Source: UA16 sp965661575 (GTDB lineage Bacteria > Bacteroidota > Bacteroidia > Flavobacteriales_D > Sanyastnellaceae). Taken from it: 48,369 bases of DNA. A model generated the notes under the pieces. The model saw only the letters and a program-made list of their open reading frames with translations. It ran no database searches and had not been told where the DNA came from. Both the position numbers and the translations under genes were made by a program. Positions within the stretch are counted from its first letter, which is position 1. Every line of letters begins with the position of its first letter. The DNA is taken from assembly GCA_965661575.1 (NCBI GenBank), contig CBFIEJ010000015.1, positions 1 through 48,369 of the forward strand. Reading direction: 5' to 3'. Positions 1 to 9,510 of the stretch are shown here, piece after piece.

Positions 1-925
1 AATCCGTATCGCTGTACCACTGCAAGTCATAGGATTCTAAGTCTACGCCTGAACCTGGAATTTTCTCCAGCAACGTGTCTCCATCTAGACTCAAGCATGC
101 AAAGGCCAAGCGCATTCCCTCTGCTGTTTCCACATTCATTAGCGCAGCAACCGTCTGATTGCGCGAATCAAGAGCAACTGAAATCGTGGGATCAGCCCAA
201 GCACTTAGAAATGACCAAACCGTTTCTTCGGTCCCCAAATCGTAAGCCAATAATTGCGCGCGCTGCAAGCCTGGCAATGTTGCGCTCACAAGCAAAGTAT
301 CGCCCACAATAAGTGCATCGGTCACAACCTCCTCTTCATCCGACCCCAAAGACGACGCATTGGATAGCACCCAGCCGTCGTCCATCCAGATGTGTTGGGT
401 CCATTGGAGATCACCTGCACCAGACAGGTAGGTTGTTCCAACCGACCAGAGTTCACCCTCTCGGTCAAAACAGCGCAGAGGAAGATCCCAAGCCGTGGTG
501 CCCCACGTTTGACTCGAAATGACCAAACCATTCGGATTCAACGTGTGCCAATGCCAGTCGTACCCATCAGCGGCATTGGCGTATCGCATGCTCAAAACGG
601 TGATGCGACCATCTGCATGTTCAACCGCGTCCACAGGTTGCAACAATGGTTCGTCATCCAAGGTGGTTTCCCAAATGGATTGAGCGTCACCACCAAGTCG
701 CTGAACCCAAGCATGAGGCTGGTCATTGGAAGTGCTATTGGTCGAACTGAGACTGAGAACTTCTCCGTTCTGCAATGCAATCAGACGGACTCCCCGGTCG
801 TCTTGTTGTCCACCCCAAACGCGCGCCTCTACCGCATCCACTTGTGCGAAAGAAACAAATGAAGCACAGAGCATTGCACCCGTCAAAAACACCCCTCGCA
901 ATCGATCAATCCTGAACCGCCTCAT
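1..925 (-). CDS. Secreted protein, beta-propeller-like, C-terminus cut by window edge
   Basis: An open frame reads from the ATG at 925 down to base 1 with no stop, giving 308 codons of an incomplete protein. It opens with a basic n-region (MRRFRIDRLRG), a hydrophobic core and an alanine-rich cleavage site (SFVSFAQ), so it is exported. The mature part has WGG...DD-G...G-VLSLSS-type strands and many Trp/Gly/Asp residues, as in repeat beta-propellers found at the start of large T9SS-secreted proteins; the sorting tail, if any, lies outside the window. It is the last gene of the minus-strand run and its ATG lies 20 bp inside the end of kdsA, suggesting translational coupling. The substrate and function are unknown. 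Exported and coding is well supported; the fold is inference. Confidence 0.72.
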   Translation of the reverse strand, partial: MRRFRIDRLRGVFLTGAMLCASFVSFAQVDAVEARVWGGQQDDRGVRLIALQNGEVLSLSSTNSTSNDQPHAWVQRLGGDAQSIWETTLDDEPLLQPVDAVEHADGRITVLSMRYANAADGYDWHWHTLNPNGLVISSQTWGTTAWDLPLRCFDREGELWSVGTTYLSGAGDLQWTQHIWMDDGWVLSNASSLGSDEEEVVTDALIVGDTLLVSATLPGLQRAQLLAYDLGTEETVWSFLSAWADPTISVALDSRNQTVAALMNVETAEGMRLAFACLSLDGDTLLEKIPGSGVDLESYDLQWYSDTD

Positions 926-1751
926 GAACGCGCTTTAATTGAGTAAGCAATTCGTGCAGCCGATCCAACGGAAGCATGTTCGCGCCGTCAGACAGCGCAG
1001 AGGCTGGATCGGGATGTGTCTCGATGAAAACACCGCTTGCACCCGCTGCAACAGCCGCTTTACCAACGGTCGCAATCAAGCCCGGTTTGCCACCGGTCAC
1101 ACCCGAAGGTTGATTGGGCTGCTGAAGGCTGTGCGTGATGTCTGCAATAACAGGACCATGCTGACGCATCACTGGAAATCCACGCATGTCGACCACCATG
1201 TCCTGATAACCCAACATGGTGCCGCGTTCCGTTAGCCAAGCTTTCTGATTGCCCGATTCGTGAATCTTTCGAATGGCATGTTCCATGGATTCTGGTGCAA
1301 GAAATTGCCCTTTTTTGACATTGACCACTTTGCCCGTCTTGGCCGCGGCTACCAGCAAGTCTGTTTGACGGCACAAAAATGCTGGAATTTGCAGTACATC
1401 GACACATTCTGCTGCCATGGCTGCCTCATCCGCAGCATGAATATCAGTGGTCGTCCTCACGTCCATGCGTTGACCGATGGATTGTAAAATTGACAACGCC
1501 TTCTCGTCACCAATGCCCGTGAAACTGTCCAGTCTCGATCGATTCGCTTTTCTATACGACCCCTTAAAAATGAAGGGCAAACCCAGTGCCGTGCACGCCT
1601 CCGCAACACCGTCAGCGATTCGATTGGCGATGTCTTCACCTTCAATGGCACACGGCCCAGCGATGATTTGCAGTTGATTGCCAGCGGTCCAACCCGTCAT
1701 TTCTGACGGCTGCTGCATCCACTTCTCAGAACCGTTTGGTCGATTTGCCAT
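906..1751 (-). CDS. kdsA: 3-deoxy-8-phosphooctulonate synthase (KDO-8-P synthase)
   Basis: Condenses phosphoenolpyruvate with arabinose 5-phosphate to make KDO 8-phosphate, the precursor of the inner-core sugar of lipopolysaccharide; cytoplasmic. The 281-residue length is normal for the family. Family landmarks are visible in order: the IIAGPCAIEG strand near residue 29, FKGSYRKANRSR near 61, the RTTTDIH stretch near 98, KKGQFLAPE near 146, ERGTMLGYQ near 176, the DITHSLQQP substrate loop near 205, and a C-terminal FIETHPDP metal/substrate loop near 239. The Cys of AGPCAIEG is present; metal dependence cannot be settled by eye. ATG at 1751 is used. It follows the barrel-protein gene by 36 bp, in a run of envelope genes, which fits an outer-membrane role. 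Confidence 0.96.
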   Translation of the reverse strand: MANRPNGSEKWMQQPSEMTGWTAGNQLQIIAGPCAIEGEDIANRIADGVAEACTALGLPFIFKGSYRKANRSRLDSFTGIGDEKALSILQSIGQRMDVRTTTDIHAADEAAMAAECVDVLQIPAFLCRQTDLLVAAAKTGKVVNVKKGQFLAPESMEHAIRKIHESGNQKAWLTERGTMLGYQDMVVDMRGFPVMRQHGPVIADITHSLQQPNQPSGVTGGKPGLIATVGKAAVAAGASGVFIETHPDPASALSDGANMLPLDRLHELLTQLKRVHEAVQD

Positions 1752-1787
1752 GGGGCTAAGTTCGGAACTCCATCCCGAATTGCCGCA

Positions 1788-3032
1788 TCAGAGCGACTCG
1801 TATCGCAAGGTAACTCCTCGGCCATAGGCCGAATCACTCCCCCACCCCCATGGATCCTCGATGTAAATCATAAAGGCGCGTTCATTTGGCATGCGCCAGC
1901 GAGCCCATGCAGCCGGACGCACCCGCCCCCATCCGCCGGCAATGACCTGAACTCCAGCTTGCCAGTGTTTTCCGAAGGCACGCCGAAAACCCGAAATGGC
2001 TCGTGGCAATGGCATCCACTCACCCAATTGAACTTGAACATCCCATCCTGTGCGAGGCGATAGTGGGTACTCAAAACTCAGATCGAGCCGACCCGGCAAG
2101 AACTGAAAATCGACTCCTGACGAATCTGCCGTGTACAGCCCCTCTGCAAATCCTTCCTCTTGTAGAGAAGCAATGGACCATCCTGCTCCAGACAGCGGAA
2201 GACCGGAAGTCTCGAGCACTGTATCAACTGCAAAGCGTAACGGATTGGGCGCAAGCACAACCCCCACGTTCCGCAGCTGAACATGAAATGCAAAAGGCGC
2301 CTCTTCACGAAGAAAATGCCATTCGGCATTGACCCCAAGACCCCAGCCGGCTTTGCGACTCATGCGCGCATTTGCATGCATTGACGCATGCAAATCATCA
2401 ACCGCTTCATTGACATAAAAATAACCGGTATGAATCAGTCCTTCGAATTGAAATGGACGATACACCAGCCCCAATTCAACCCGGTTATGGTGCTGTCCTT
2501 CGATTCCAATCGCGGCATTGAGCCATGCCGTACTTCGCGCTCGCGTGCCATCCAAAACGTCCCAACGTCCGAGATGTCCCGCGTTGCCTGTGAGGACCAA
2601 ATCGTACAATTCAGGCGTCCAGCGCGAATCGCCAATCCAGCGGGCCTGGATTGAGCCGCAAAGCCGCCAGTTGGTCTCCTTCCACATACGCCGTGATCGA
2701 GCATGCAACTGAAAGCCAGAGGAAAAACCAAAAACCCCCATGTCTCCACCTTGCGCGGCTCGTGCGGCATCCACGAGCGTTCGGTCGATGTTACCACCAC
2801 GCACCAGCAGCTGGCCAAGTTGATGATCCATCGTATTGGAACGATGTTGACCCCACATGGTCAATGACCACGGTAAAAAACGTGACGTATCCGTGGGATG
2901 CGCATCTTCCTGCAAAGAATCCGCCTGCGCATGCAATGAAAGGTCAAATGCCTGCATTGATGGCATTGTCAACCCCGCCAGAACAGACAGCCACAAGAGG
3001 TTTCTCCTCATTGATTGTTTGCTCATTTTCAT
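1788..3032 (-). CDS. Predicted outer-membrane beta-barrel protein
   Basis: 414 residues with an N-terminal signal peptide (MRRNLLWLSVLAGLTMPSMQA). The rest is rich in alternating aromatic/polar strands such as WRLCGSIQARWIG, RVELGLVYRPF and GWGLGVNAEWHF, and it closes on a strand-like stretch (GRGVTLRYESL) ending in Leu after an amphipathic segment, as expected for a porin-like barrel. The family is not recognised with confidence; DUF5723-type Bacteroidota barrels are the nearest thought. Its ATG at 3030-3032 overlaps the TGA of the upstream lipoprotein gene by 4 bp, so the two are probably co-translated and may form a barrel/lipoprotein pair. Function unknown. Confidence 0.7.
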   Translation of the reverse strand: MKMSKQSMRRNLLWLSVLAGLTMPSMQAFDLSLHAQADSLQEDAHPTDTSRFLPWSLTMWGQHRSNTMDHQLGQLLVRGGNIDRTLVDAARAAQGGDMGVFGFSSGFQLHARSRRMWKETNWRLCGSIQARWIGDSRWTPELYDLVLTGNAGHLGRWDVLDGTRARSTAWLNAAIGIEGQHHNRVELGLVYRPFQFEGLIHTGYFYVNEAVDDLHASMHANARMSRKAGWGLGVNAEWHFLREEAPFAFHVQLRNVGVVLAPNPLRFAVDTVLETSGLPLSGAGWSIASLQEEGFAEGLYTADSSGVDFQFLPGRLDLSFEYPLSPRTGWDVQVQLGEWMPLPRAISGFRRAFGKHWQAGVQVIAGGWGRVRPAAWARWRMPNERAFMIYIEDPWGWGSDSAYGRGVTLRYESL

Positions 3033-4603
3033 TGAACCGTGACTTGATGTGTTCCTTCAATTGCCACTTGAAGACGCAGGCGTTCATTGCCCGTGAAGAC
3101 CACTTCCCCTTCTGAATCCATATGAGCCGAAAAAACCAACTGACTTGGCCCGACCAAACGGTTGTCGTCGACAGGTATGCGCCATTCAATAACATTGGAA
3201 GCGTCTGACTCGTCAAAAAAAGAAGCCATCGTTCCATGGATCACTTCAGTGTCAAAGGCGTCGTCAGGGTGCTCCCATTCCGCATTGAAATCCCATGAAA
3301 CGGGGAAGCCATTTGTGAGACGGAGCACCAAATCTCCCTCGAATTGCGGCAAGTTGACGCCTTCGAAATCAATCACTTGTTTCACGCCAAATTGTTCAAT
3401 GGTTCCTTTCAATGGCCATTCCAAATCCAATCGCAATTGTGGGGGCTGTCGGGCATCGAAGAAATCTTGCCCACCGGAGATATCCCCCAAAGGATTGAGC
3501 AGTCCTTCCCCTTGCAGCGTAACCCACTCAGGCAAATAGCTCAGCAACTCAAAAATATCCGGTCCCGATTCCAACAGGTCCAGGTTCCAGGTTCCCGGAG
3601 CCACCTCACCTGAGCTCCAATCCGCACGGGATATGAATTGAGGCGCAGACAGCTGTGGATGACCCACATTGATACCATCCACTTGCAAGGCATCCAAATC
3701 AAGGCGAATGTCGGCAGCGAGGGTGTTGTTAAAGGAAAGGAGTGCTCGCGTCGGATTGATTTCCAAAAAGCCTCCTGTAAACACCTCAGAATCGAAGATT
3801 TTTTGCTCAACGTCAAAATCGAGCGCCTCTTGCCCGAAATAACCTGCGACTTGTTGAACCAATAAATCCTTGAAATACATATCAACGAGAATACTATCCG
3901 CCCCATAAACCTGGGCAGTATCCTCGATGAACTCAGGCGTGCCGATGATCAACTCACTTGCAATTCGATTGATTTCGTTTCCAGAAACTCCCGTTAAGTC
4001 GATGCTAGCTCCCGACAAATCAATCACCCCCATTGCCGTCTGAAATTGCCCATCTGTGCTTGGCGGTAGCAACACATACAGTTCAACGGCCTGGCCGTCA
4101 ATGGTGACACTGGGAAAGTCATATTGCATTTCCACATAGCCGTCGGTTGAACTCTGAACGGAATATTCAATCCGCCCGGACTCCAAAACAATCGATTTGA
4201 ATTGCTGGTCGATTCCCTGGAACACGATATCCTCTTCTGAATCGAGTAAAACCGTTCCGGGTGGCACCTGAAAGGGACCTCCTGAAAAATCTGGAGACAA
4301 CTCCTGAGAAACCAACGTATCTGGAAGTTGCGTTAACGCTTCAATGTTAAGTTCACTCAATGCACCATCAAAACGAATCACGGCAACAGGTCCTGCTTCA
4401 ATCGTTGCAAGCGAGTCACCAACCACGTCCGTCCAATCCAGCAAATCATCTATGAGCGGCAGAGCAACGTCCGCCTCCCATGTGGTGGCCTGACGGGTGC
4501 ATCCAGACATCAAAATCACCAAAACACAACAAGCCAAAGGCAGTCGAGCGAGTGTTCGTCGACAGCACATTTGCAGGGCTTTGGTTGAAGATCTCTTCAT
4601 CAT
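3029..4603 (-). CDS. Large surface or periplasmic lipoprotein, unknown function
   Basis: The frame is open from 4912, but the first 103 codons overlap the dapF-DUF4105 gene, read antisense-like sequence and lack a signal. The start is therefore placed at the ATG pair 4601-4603/4598-4600, 14 bp after the upstream stop. From there a 524-residue protein begins with Arg/Lys, a hydrophobic core (LARLPLACCVLVILMSG) and a lipobox Cys (LMSGC), so it should be lipid-anchored. The mature chain is acidic and beta-rich, with repeated LDLD/LELEWPL-like strands and sandwich-like spacing. No catalytic motif was recognised. The 4-bp overlap with the downstream barrel gene suggests the two work together at the outer membrane. 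The family is not known to me. Confidence 0.72.
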   Translation of the reverse strand: MMKRSSTKALQMCCRRTLARLPLACCVLVILMSGCTRQATTWEADVALPLIDDLLDWTDVVGDSLATIEAGPVAVIRFDGALSELNIEALTQLPDTLVSQELSPDFSGGPFQVPPGTVLLDSEEDIVFQGIDQQFKSIVLESGRIEYSVQSSTDGYVEMQYDFPSVTIDGQAVELYVLLPPSTDGQFQTAMGVIDLSGASIDLTGVSGNEINRIASELIIGTPEFIEDTAQVYGADSILVDMYFKDLLVQQVAGYFGQEALDFDVEQKIFDSEVFTGGFLEINPTRALLSFNNTLAADIRLDLDALQVDGINVGHPQLSAPQFISRADWSSGEVAPGTWNLDLLESGPDIFELLSYLPEWVTLQGEGLLNPLGDISGGQDFFDARQPPQLRLDLEWPLKGTIEQFGVKQVIDFEGVNLPQFEGDLVLRLTNGFPVSWDFNAEWEHPDDAFDTEVIHGTMASFFDESDASNVIEWRIPVDDNRLVGPSQLVFSAHMDSEGEVVFTGNERLRLQVAIEGTHQVTVQ

Positions 4604-4617
4604 TTTTAGCGCGCGAT

Positions 4618-6708
4618 TCAAATCACATTGTTCCGTCCAAAAACGGTTCGGTTTCCGTCCTTCCAAGGCCATTTCCATGGATCGAGACTCAACCAAACGG
4701 ACCAAGCCAACAGCGTGCTTACTAAAGATACGAATTGTGGAACAATTGCAACACCGACAATAAACAGCAAGATTACAACAGCTAGAATCGACTGCAAACG
4801 GTCCGCAAATCGAGTCGAATACTGCCGCGCTAGCCCCAAAACCAAAAGAAGTGGCGATGCCCATATCAAGTTCCAATTCGCCCAGGTATCCTGGTGATCT
4901 GTAATCGTCCACATCAGCATCAAGATCACGCCAAGCAAGCCTGCCAATGCTTGCACCAACTTACCAAGCCATCGCTCGGCGCGACGAACTGAAATATCCT
5001 TGCGAAATTGAATTCCACGTTTGACACTCCAACCCAAACTCCAGAGCAAGATCAGAGCAGCCATTGAAATCGGATGATTCCAATGCGAAACGCGCACCGC
5101 ACGAAACCACGAACTTTGAGGAGGAAGCAACTCGAAAGGTTTACCAGCGATGAAGTGACCGTCCAGTTTTGCATGATGAAGCTGAGCCATCAATCCGTCA
5201 GGCAGAAAACTCGAACCACATGGAGGCATTGGCTCATCCACACGAGAGCCCAAAATGAAATCAATTCCAGCTTCAATCCAAGGATCACCCTCGATGTAAG
5301 GCTCAAGAGCCTGTCGATAGGTCACTTCCTTTGCACGCGCCGCATCATTGCCACAATAGGCGTCGAAGCGCTCTCCCCATGCCATTTTCATCGCATCCAA
5401 TGCGCGTGTGCTGCAATTGTCATGTAAAAATTTGTAAGCATACACACGATTTTCTGGCAGATGATTCCACTCCAAAAACTGGATCAGTAACCGCGCATCA
5501 GAAGCTGAAAGCTCCAATTTTTGCTCAAGAATCGCCCGATTGCTCGTCAAGTAATCCTGCTGAAATGAGCCAAACGAAGATTTGGCCAATCGGTAATCCA
5601 ATTGACCACGCATGAATCGGGCGTAAAACCCCTCACTGAATTGGAACGTACCGTAATTGTAAGTCCAATCAATTGGTGGGGTTTGACCCCAATCTGTGAC
5701 GCGAATCGCAGTATGTCCCCAAGCACTGTACAAATCGGAACCGGGTGAACCGGTCAAAACGGAAACTTGAACGGAATCCGTCCAAATTGAGGGCGTCCGC
5801 ACTTCACCCGCCATGGACGGCAGTGCCGAGCCCAAAAAGAGAATGACCAGCATCGAGGCAACCAACCACCGGACGCCGTTCGACGTGCCACGCGCTAATT
5901 CTTGAGCCGCTCCAGCCAGCCATACATTTCGATAAGGTTTAAAACTCTTTTGCTCGGGATCGAATTCAATGATCAGTTCCCCTCCAGTCATCACAACTTT
6001 GCGATGGTTTGCGCCTCCTTCTCGATTAAAATCAGCAATGGCCGCTGCAGCAGCGCCCGTTCCACAGGCCTTTGTTTCTGCCTCTACCCCACGTTCAAAG
6101 GTGCGCATGCGAAGTTGCACAGGACTCACTCGAGCTACAAAATCCACGTTGACACCATCAGGCGCATAGTGCTTATGGCTTCGAATGGCGCTGCCATGAA
6201 GCGCTACATCCAAGGTTGAGATTGTTTCAGTTTGGCCCCACTCAATGTGATGAGGGCTTCCGGTGTCTACAAAATCTGCAATGCCGCTGGGGCTCCACCA
6301 ACAGGGCGCATCAGCGGGAGGAGCGGTGTCAAGCAGTTGCACCGCAGGAACATCAAATTCAGGATGCCATTTGACGGCGTGTTTGCCATCGCAAGCGTGC
6401 AATACACCATGCGCTGGTTCCATCCACCCTTGACCACATAAAAAGGCGAACAAAGCCCGACTGCCATTTCCACAAAAAGACCGCGACCCATCGGCATTGA
6501 GGTAATCCATCTGCCAAGCGTTGCACATCCCTGAAGCAGAAATCGGACCAACGGGTTCAAAAAAAATAACCCCATCTGCACCCAACCCATTTTCACGATT
6601 GCACCACCTTGCGATGTTCTGCTCATCAGGCAATACCGACCATTCTCGTTGATCCAACAAGATAAAATCGTTGCCCGTGCCTTCCCATTTCCAAAAATTG
6701 AAATGCAT
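4618..6708 (-). CDS. dapF: Diaminopimelate epimerase fused to a membrane-bound DUF4105 domain
   Basis: 696 residues in one frame. Residues 1-275 are a full DapF, which interconverts LL- and meso-diaminopimelate for lysine and peptidoglycan: GNDF at 12-15, the first catalytic Cys in FCGNG (Cys79), HYAPDGVNVDF near 180 and the second Cys in KACGTGAA (Cys215). The DapF part ends at the usual VWLAGAA strand. It continues without a stop into a hydrophobic segment (about 281-297, ending PSMA), then a DUF4105 (Lnb-type N-terminal) periplasmic region with SAWGHTAIRV, WTYNYGTFQF and HDNCSTRALD, then about four C-terminal membrane helices. An in-frame ATG at 5853 could start a separate DUF4105 protein. 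A real fusion, an internal start or a single-base assembly error at about 5880-5910 are all possible. The catalytic part is secure; the fused state is less so. Confidence 0.88.
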   Translation of the reverse strand: MHFNFWKWEGTGNDFILLDQREWSVLPDEQNIARWCNRENGLGADGVIFFEPVGPISASGMCNAWQMDYLNADGSRSFCGNGSRALFAFLCGQGWMEPAHGVLHACDGKHAVKWHPEFDVPAVQLLDTAPPADAPCWWSPSGIADFVDTGSPHHIEWGQTETISTLDVALHGSAIRSHKHYAPDGVNVDFVARVSPVQLRMRTFERGVEAETKACGTGAAAAAIADFNREGGANHRKVVMTGGELIIEFDPEQKSFKPYRNVWLAGAAQELARGTSNGVRWLVASMLVILFLGSALPSMAGEVRTPSIWTDSVQVSVLTGSPGSDLYSAWGHTAIRVTDWGQTPPIDWTYNYGTFQFSEGFYARFMRGQLDYRLAKSSFGSFQQDYLTSNRAILEQKLELSASDARLLIQFLEWNHLPENRVYAYKFLHDNCSTRALDAMKMAWGERFDAYCGNDAARAKEVTYRQALEPYIEGDPWIEAGIDFILGSRVDEPMPPCGSSFLPDGLMAQLHHAKLDGHFIAGKPFELLPPQSSWFRAVRVSHWNHPISMAALILLWSLGWSVKRGIQFRKDISVRRAERWLGKLVQALAGLLGVILMLMWTITDHQDTWANWNLIWASPLLLVLGLARQYSTRFADRLQSILAVVILLFIVGVAIVPQFVSLVSTLLAWSVWLSLDPWKWPWKDGNRTVFGRNNVI

Positions 6709-6770
6709 GACAACGAAGGTAGCCCATCCGGACTGCGCTATCTTTACGCTGTCCTCTAAAATTCAAACCG

Positions 6771-8828
6771 TTGTCAACCATCGAATCTGGCGTAAAAGCA
6801 CTTCTCAACGCATTTCGAACCATGAGCACTGCCCGTGCCATGAGCGATTTGTACGAAGCCAATGCGAGACTTACATCAAAGTATGTGCACGCGTGTTCTC
6901 GTGGGCATGAAGCGATTCAGTGGGCCGCAGGCCGGTTGCTCGAAGAACAGGATTACGTCAGCGCTTATTACCGGGATGATTGTTTGCTGATCTCAATGGG
7001 TATGGAGCCCCACGAATTGATGCTTCAGCTATTGGCCAAAGCCGACGACCCGTTCTCAGGTGGACGGACGTATTACAGTCATCCATCGCTGAATCGTCCT
7101 GGATTGCCGAGAATCCCCCATCAAAGCAGCGCAACTGGCATGCAAGCCATCCCAGCAGCTGGTGTCGCAATGGGTATTCAATACCGCGAAACACAAGGCC
7201 TTGGACACGATCGTGGCGATGCCCCTCCCGTGGTTATCTGCTCCATTGGTGACGCAGCGATGACCGAGGGAGAGGTCAGTGAGGCACTGCACATGAGCGA
7301 CCTCAAGGAGCTACCAATTATCTGGTTAATCCAAGACAATGAATGGGACATTTCAGCGCATGCCTCTGAAATCCGATCACATGATGCCAGCACATTGATC
7401 AAGGCTTTCCCCCAAATCAAGGCCTTTGAAATCGATGGTGCAGATACTGAAGTGAGCATTGAAACAATGCAGTTGGCGTTCGATCACGTGCGCAAAAATC
7501 GCAAACCGGCCATGGTTCATGCACACGTCCCTTTGCTCGGACACCACACCAGCGGTGTCCGAAAAGAATGGTACCGTGACGATCTTGAAGAACACGAAAA
7601 ACGAGACCCCCTCCCTCGTTTGCGAAAACGGCTGACGTCCCTTGGGATTGGAGCAGAAGAACTAGACCGTATCCAACAGGAAGCTGCCGACGTCGTGCAA
7701 CAGCAATTTGATGAAGCCATAGCAAAACCGGATCCAAATCCTGCAGAGCTCATGGCCCACGCCATGGCTCCAACGAGCATCACAGAAGAGACTGGCCAAC
7801 GAATCGGAGCTGAAAGCGAGTCAACCCTTATGGTGGATTGTGCATTGCACGCCATGCAGGAGATCCTCGAAGACCATCCCGAAGCTTTGCTCTATGGACA
7901 AGATGTTGGTGGAAGACTGGGAGGAGTGTTTCGAGAAGCGGCGACGCTTGCTGAAAAATTTGGTGATGATCGCGTGTTCAACACGCCCATTCAGGAAGCT
8001 TTCATCATCGGCTCAACAGCTGGAATGTCAGCTGCGGGACTGCGGCCAATCGTCGAAGTCCAATTTGCGGATTATCTCTGGCCGGGATTGAATCAATTGT
8101 TTACTGAGCTGAGCCGCAGCTACTTTTTGTCCAACGGGCAATGGCCCGTGCACAGCCTCATCCGCGTGCCGATTGGGGCATATGGCTCAGGTGGACCGTA
8201 TCACAGTTCCAGCATTGAATCCGTCTTGTCCAACATTCGAGGCATTAAAGTCGTGTATCCGTCCAATGGCGCTGATTTGAAAGGCTTGTTGAAATCTGCT
8301 TTTTACGATCCGAATCCAGTCGTGGTGTTGGAGCACAAGGGACTTTACTGGTCGAAAATCCCGGGCACCGAAGACGCCAAGGTCCATGAACCAGACGCCG
8401 CATACCGCGTGCCCATCGGGAAGGCTCGAATCGCACACACCTGTCGCGGACCTGAGGCTCCGAGGTGCACGATCATCACGTACGGACGTGGCGTATACTG
8501 GGCCAAGGAAGCCATTGAGGGACTAGAGAGTGAAGTCGAAATCCTCGATTTACGATCCATTAGCCCCGTGGATTTCAATATGATTTCCACATGCCTTCGC
8601 ACTTCACATCGCGCCTTGATTGTGACAGAAGAACCTGTCTTGAACGGATTCGCCCAAGCGCTCTCAGGGCGCATTGGTGCGGAATTGTTCTCTGATCTTG
8701 ATGCACCGGTCAAGGTGGTCGGATCCATGGAAACACCCGCCATTCCGTTGAATGAAGAGTTGGAGCGATTTGTGCTAGTCAATCCACAAAAAGTGCGACA
8801 AGCACTGGATGAAATTCTGGCATTTTGA
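6771..8828 (+). CDS. 2-oxoacid dehydrogenase E1, fused alpha and beta subunits (thiamine pyrophosphate)
   Basis: 685 residues combining an E1-alpha half (about 1-340) and an E1-beta half (about 350-685), as in single-chain branched-chain 2-oxoacid or pyruvate dehydrogenase E1 proteins of Bacteroidota. It would decarboxylate a 2-oxoacid and acylate a lipoyl E2. The alpha half shows RGHEAIQ near 44, YYRDDCLLISMG, and the thiamine-binding GDAAMTEGE...QDNEW stretch near 158-192. The beta half shows LYGQDVG, FNTPIQEAFI, the EVQFADYLWPGLNQL motif and a C-terminal transketolase-like VTEEPV...GFAQ. Substrate (2-oxoisovalerate or pyruvate) cannot be decided by eye; no E2/E3 gene is in the window. The longest frame starts with TTG at 6771; an ATG at 6822 would shorten it by 17 residues. 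It diverges from dapF across 62 bp. Confidence 0.9.
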   Translation: MSTIESGVKALLNAFRTMSTARAMSDLYEANARLTSKYVHACSRGHEAIQWAAGRLLEEQDYVSAYYRDDCLLISMGMEPHELMLQLLAKADDPFSGGRTYYSHPSLNRPGLPRIPHQSSATGMQAIPAAGVAMGIQYRETQGLGHDRGDAPPVVICSIGDAAMTEGEVSEALHMSDLKELPIIWLIQDNEWDISAHASEIRSHDASTLIKAFPQIKAFEIDGADTEVSIETMQLAFDHVRKNRKPAMVHAHVPLLGHHTSGVRKEWYRDDLEEHEKRDPLPRLRKRLTSLGIGAEELDRIQQEAADVVQQQFDEAIAKPDPNPAELMAHAMAPTSITEETGQRIGAESESTLMVDCALHAMQEILEDHPEALLYGQDVGGRLGGVFREAATLAEKFGDDRVFNTPIQEAFIIGSTAGMSAAGLRPIVEVQFADYLWPGLNQLFTELSRSYFLSNGQWPVHSLIRVPIGAYGSGGPYHSSSIESVLSNIRGIKVVYPSNGADLKGLLKSAFYDPNPVVVLEHKGLYWSKIPGTEDAKVHEPDAAYRVPIGKARIAHTCRGPEAPRCTIITYGRGVYWAKEAIEGLESEVEILDLRSISPVDFNMISTCLRTSHRALIVTEEPVLNGFAQALSGRIGAELFSDLDAPVKVVGSMETPAIPLNEELERFVLVNPQKVRQALDEILAF

Positions 8829-9400
8829 AACAATTCTTTTCCTCCAAATCACATCAACTGCAGAGGGGTGCTTTGCTCCTATTGGCCGTTTGCTGTAGTT
8901 CAATCGCTCACACATCCCAACCATGGAGCGGAAAGGTTATTTATGATGTAACACCATTAAATGTGGAGGCCTCAGAGTGGGACTATCTCCCGCACACAAT
9001 GACCTACGAGACCAACGGAAAAGCTTGGAAAATCACAGAAAAGGGCACCAGTTTCGAGCGCATCTGGATGGGAACTTTTGAGAGGTCGGACTACCACGTT
9101 CTTTTTCACTTTCTCGGACACGCTGTAGAGTTGATTGAGCAGTGCCCCACGACCACTCCAAACGAATCTGCGCAATGGTATGAGCATGATGCTCCTTGCT
9201 CTTGGGCAATTGCTGCATTGCCAAAATCATGCACATTGAAGGACGGGCCAGCGCTATACCGGATCAACGCCCGTCAAAAAGCGGACATCCCCGAGCGAAA
9301 ATGGGATCGCAAAGCATTCGAATTGCCGGCTGGATATGAACCTGTTGACCGACTTGCCCTCGCAGCCTTACTCACACAAATGGGCAGCAGCAAAGATTGA
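8825..9400 (+). CDS. Exported protein of unknown function
   Basis: 191 residues starting at a TTG (8825-8827) that overlaps the TGA of the E1 gene by 4 bp, an arrangement typical of coupled genes; no ATG precedes the signal peptide, so the TTG is preferred. The N-terminus has Lys residues, a hydrophobic core (GALLLLAVCCSSIA) and a likely cleavage after SIAHTS. The mature part starts with a strand (WSGKVIYDVTPLN) followed by YETNGKAWKITEKGTSFERIWMG, similar in style to small Bacteroidota exported proteins such as DUF4412, but I cannot assign it. Two Cys pairs are present (CPTTTP, CSWAIAALPKSC), possibly disulfide bonded. Role unknown; the coupling to a central-metabolism gene may be only positional. 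Confidence 0.68.
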   Translation: MKQFFSSKSHQLQRGALLLLAVCCSSIAHTSQPWSGKVIYDVTPLNVEASEWDYLPHTMTYETNGKAWKITEKGTSFERIWMGTFERSDYHVLFHFLGHAVELIEQCPTTTPNESAQWYEHDAPCSWAIAALPKSCTLKDGPALYRINARQKADIPERKWDRKAFELPAGYEPVDRLALAALLTQMGSSKD

Positions 9401-9510
9401 CTATCAATCTTTTACCAAGTTTTGCTGACACTATTTGAGCAACTTGTACCTCCATCACAGTTGTTTGGTGCAAATCGAGAACAAAACAGCATCTCCTGTG
9501 TCGTAAGGGT

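Noticed and set aside
392..862. A 156-codon plus-strand frame
   Set aside because: It lies antisense to the incomplete minus-strand gene that has a signal peptide and good codon use; no domain or signal is seen in it.
1788..3032. Assigning the barrel protein to PorV or DUF5723
   Set aside because: The signature openings of those families were not found; only a generic barrel pattern is visible.
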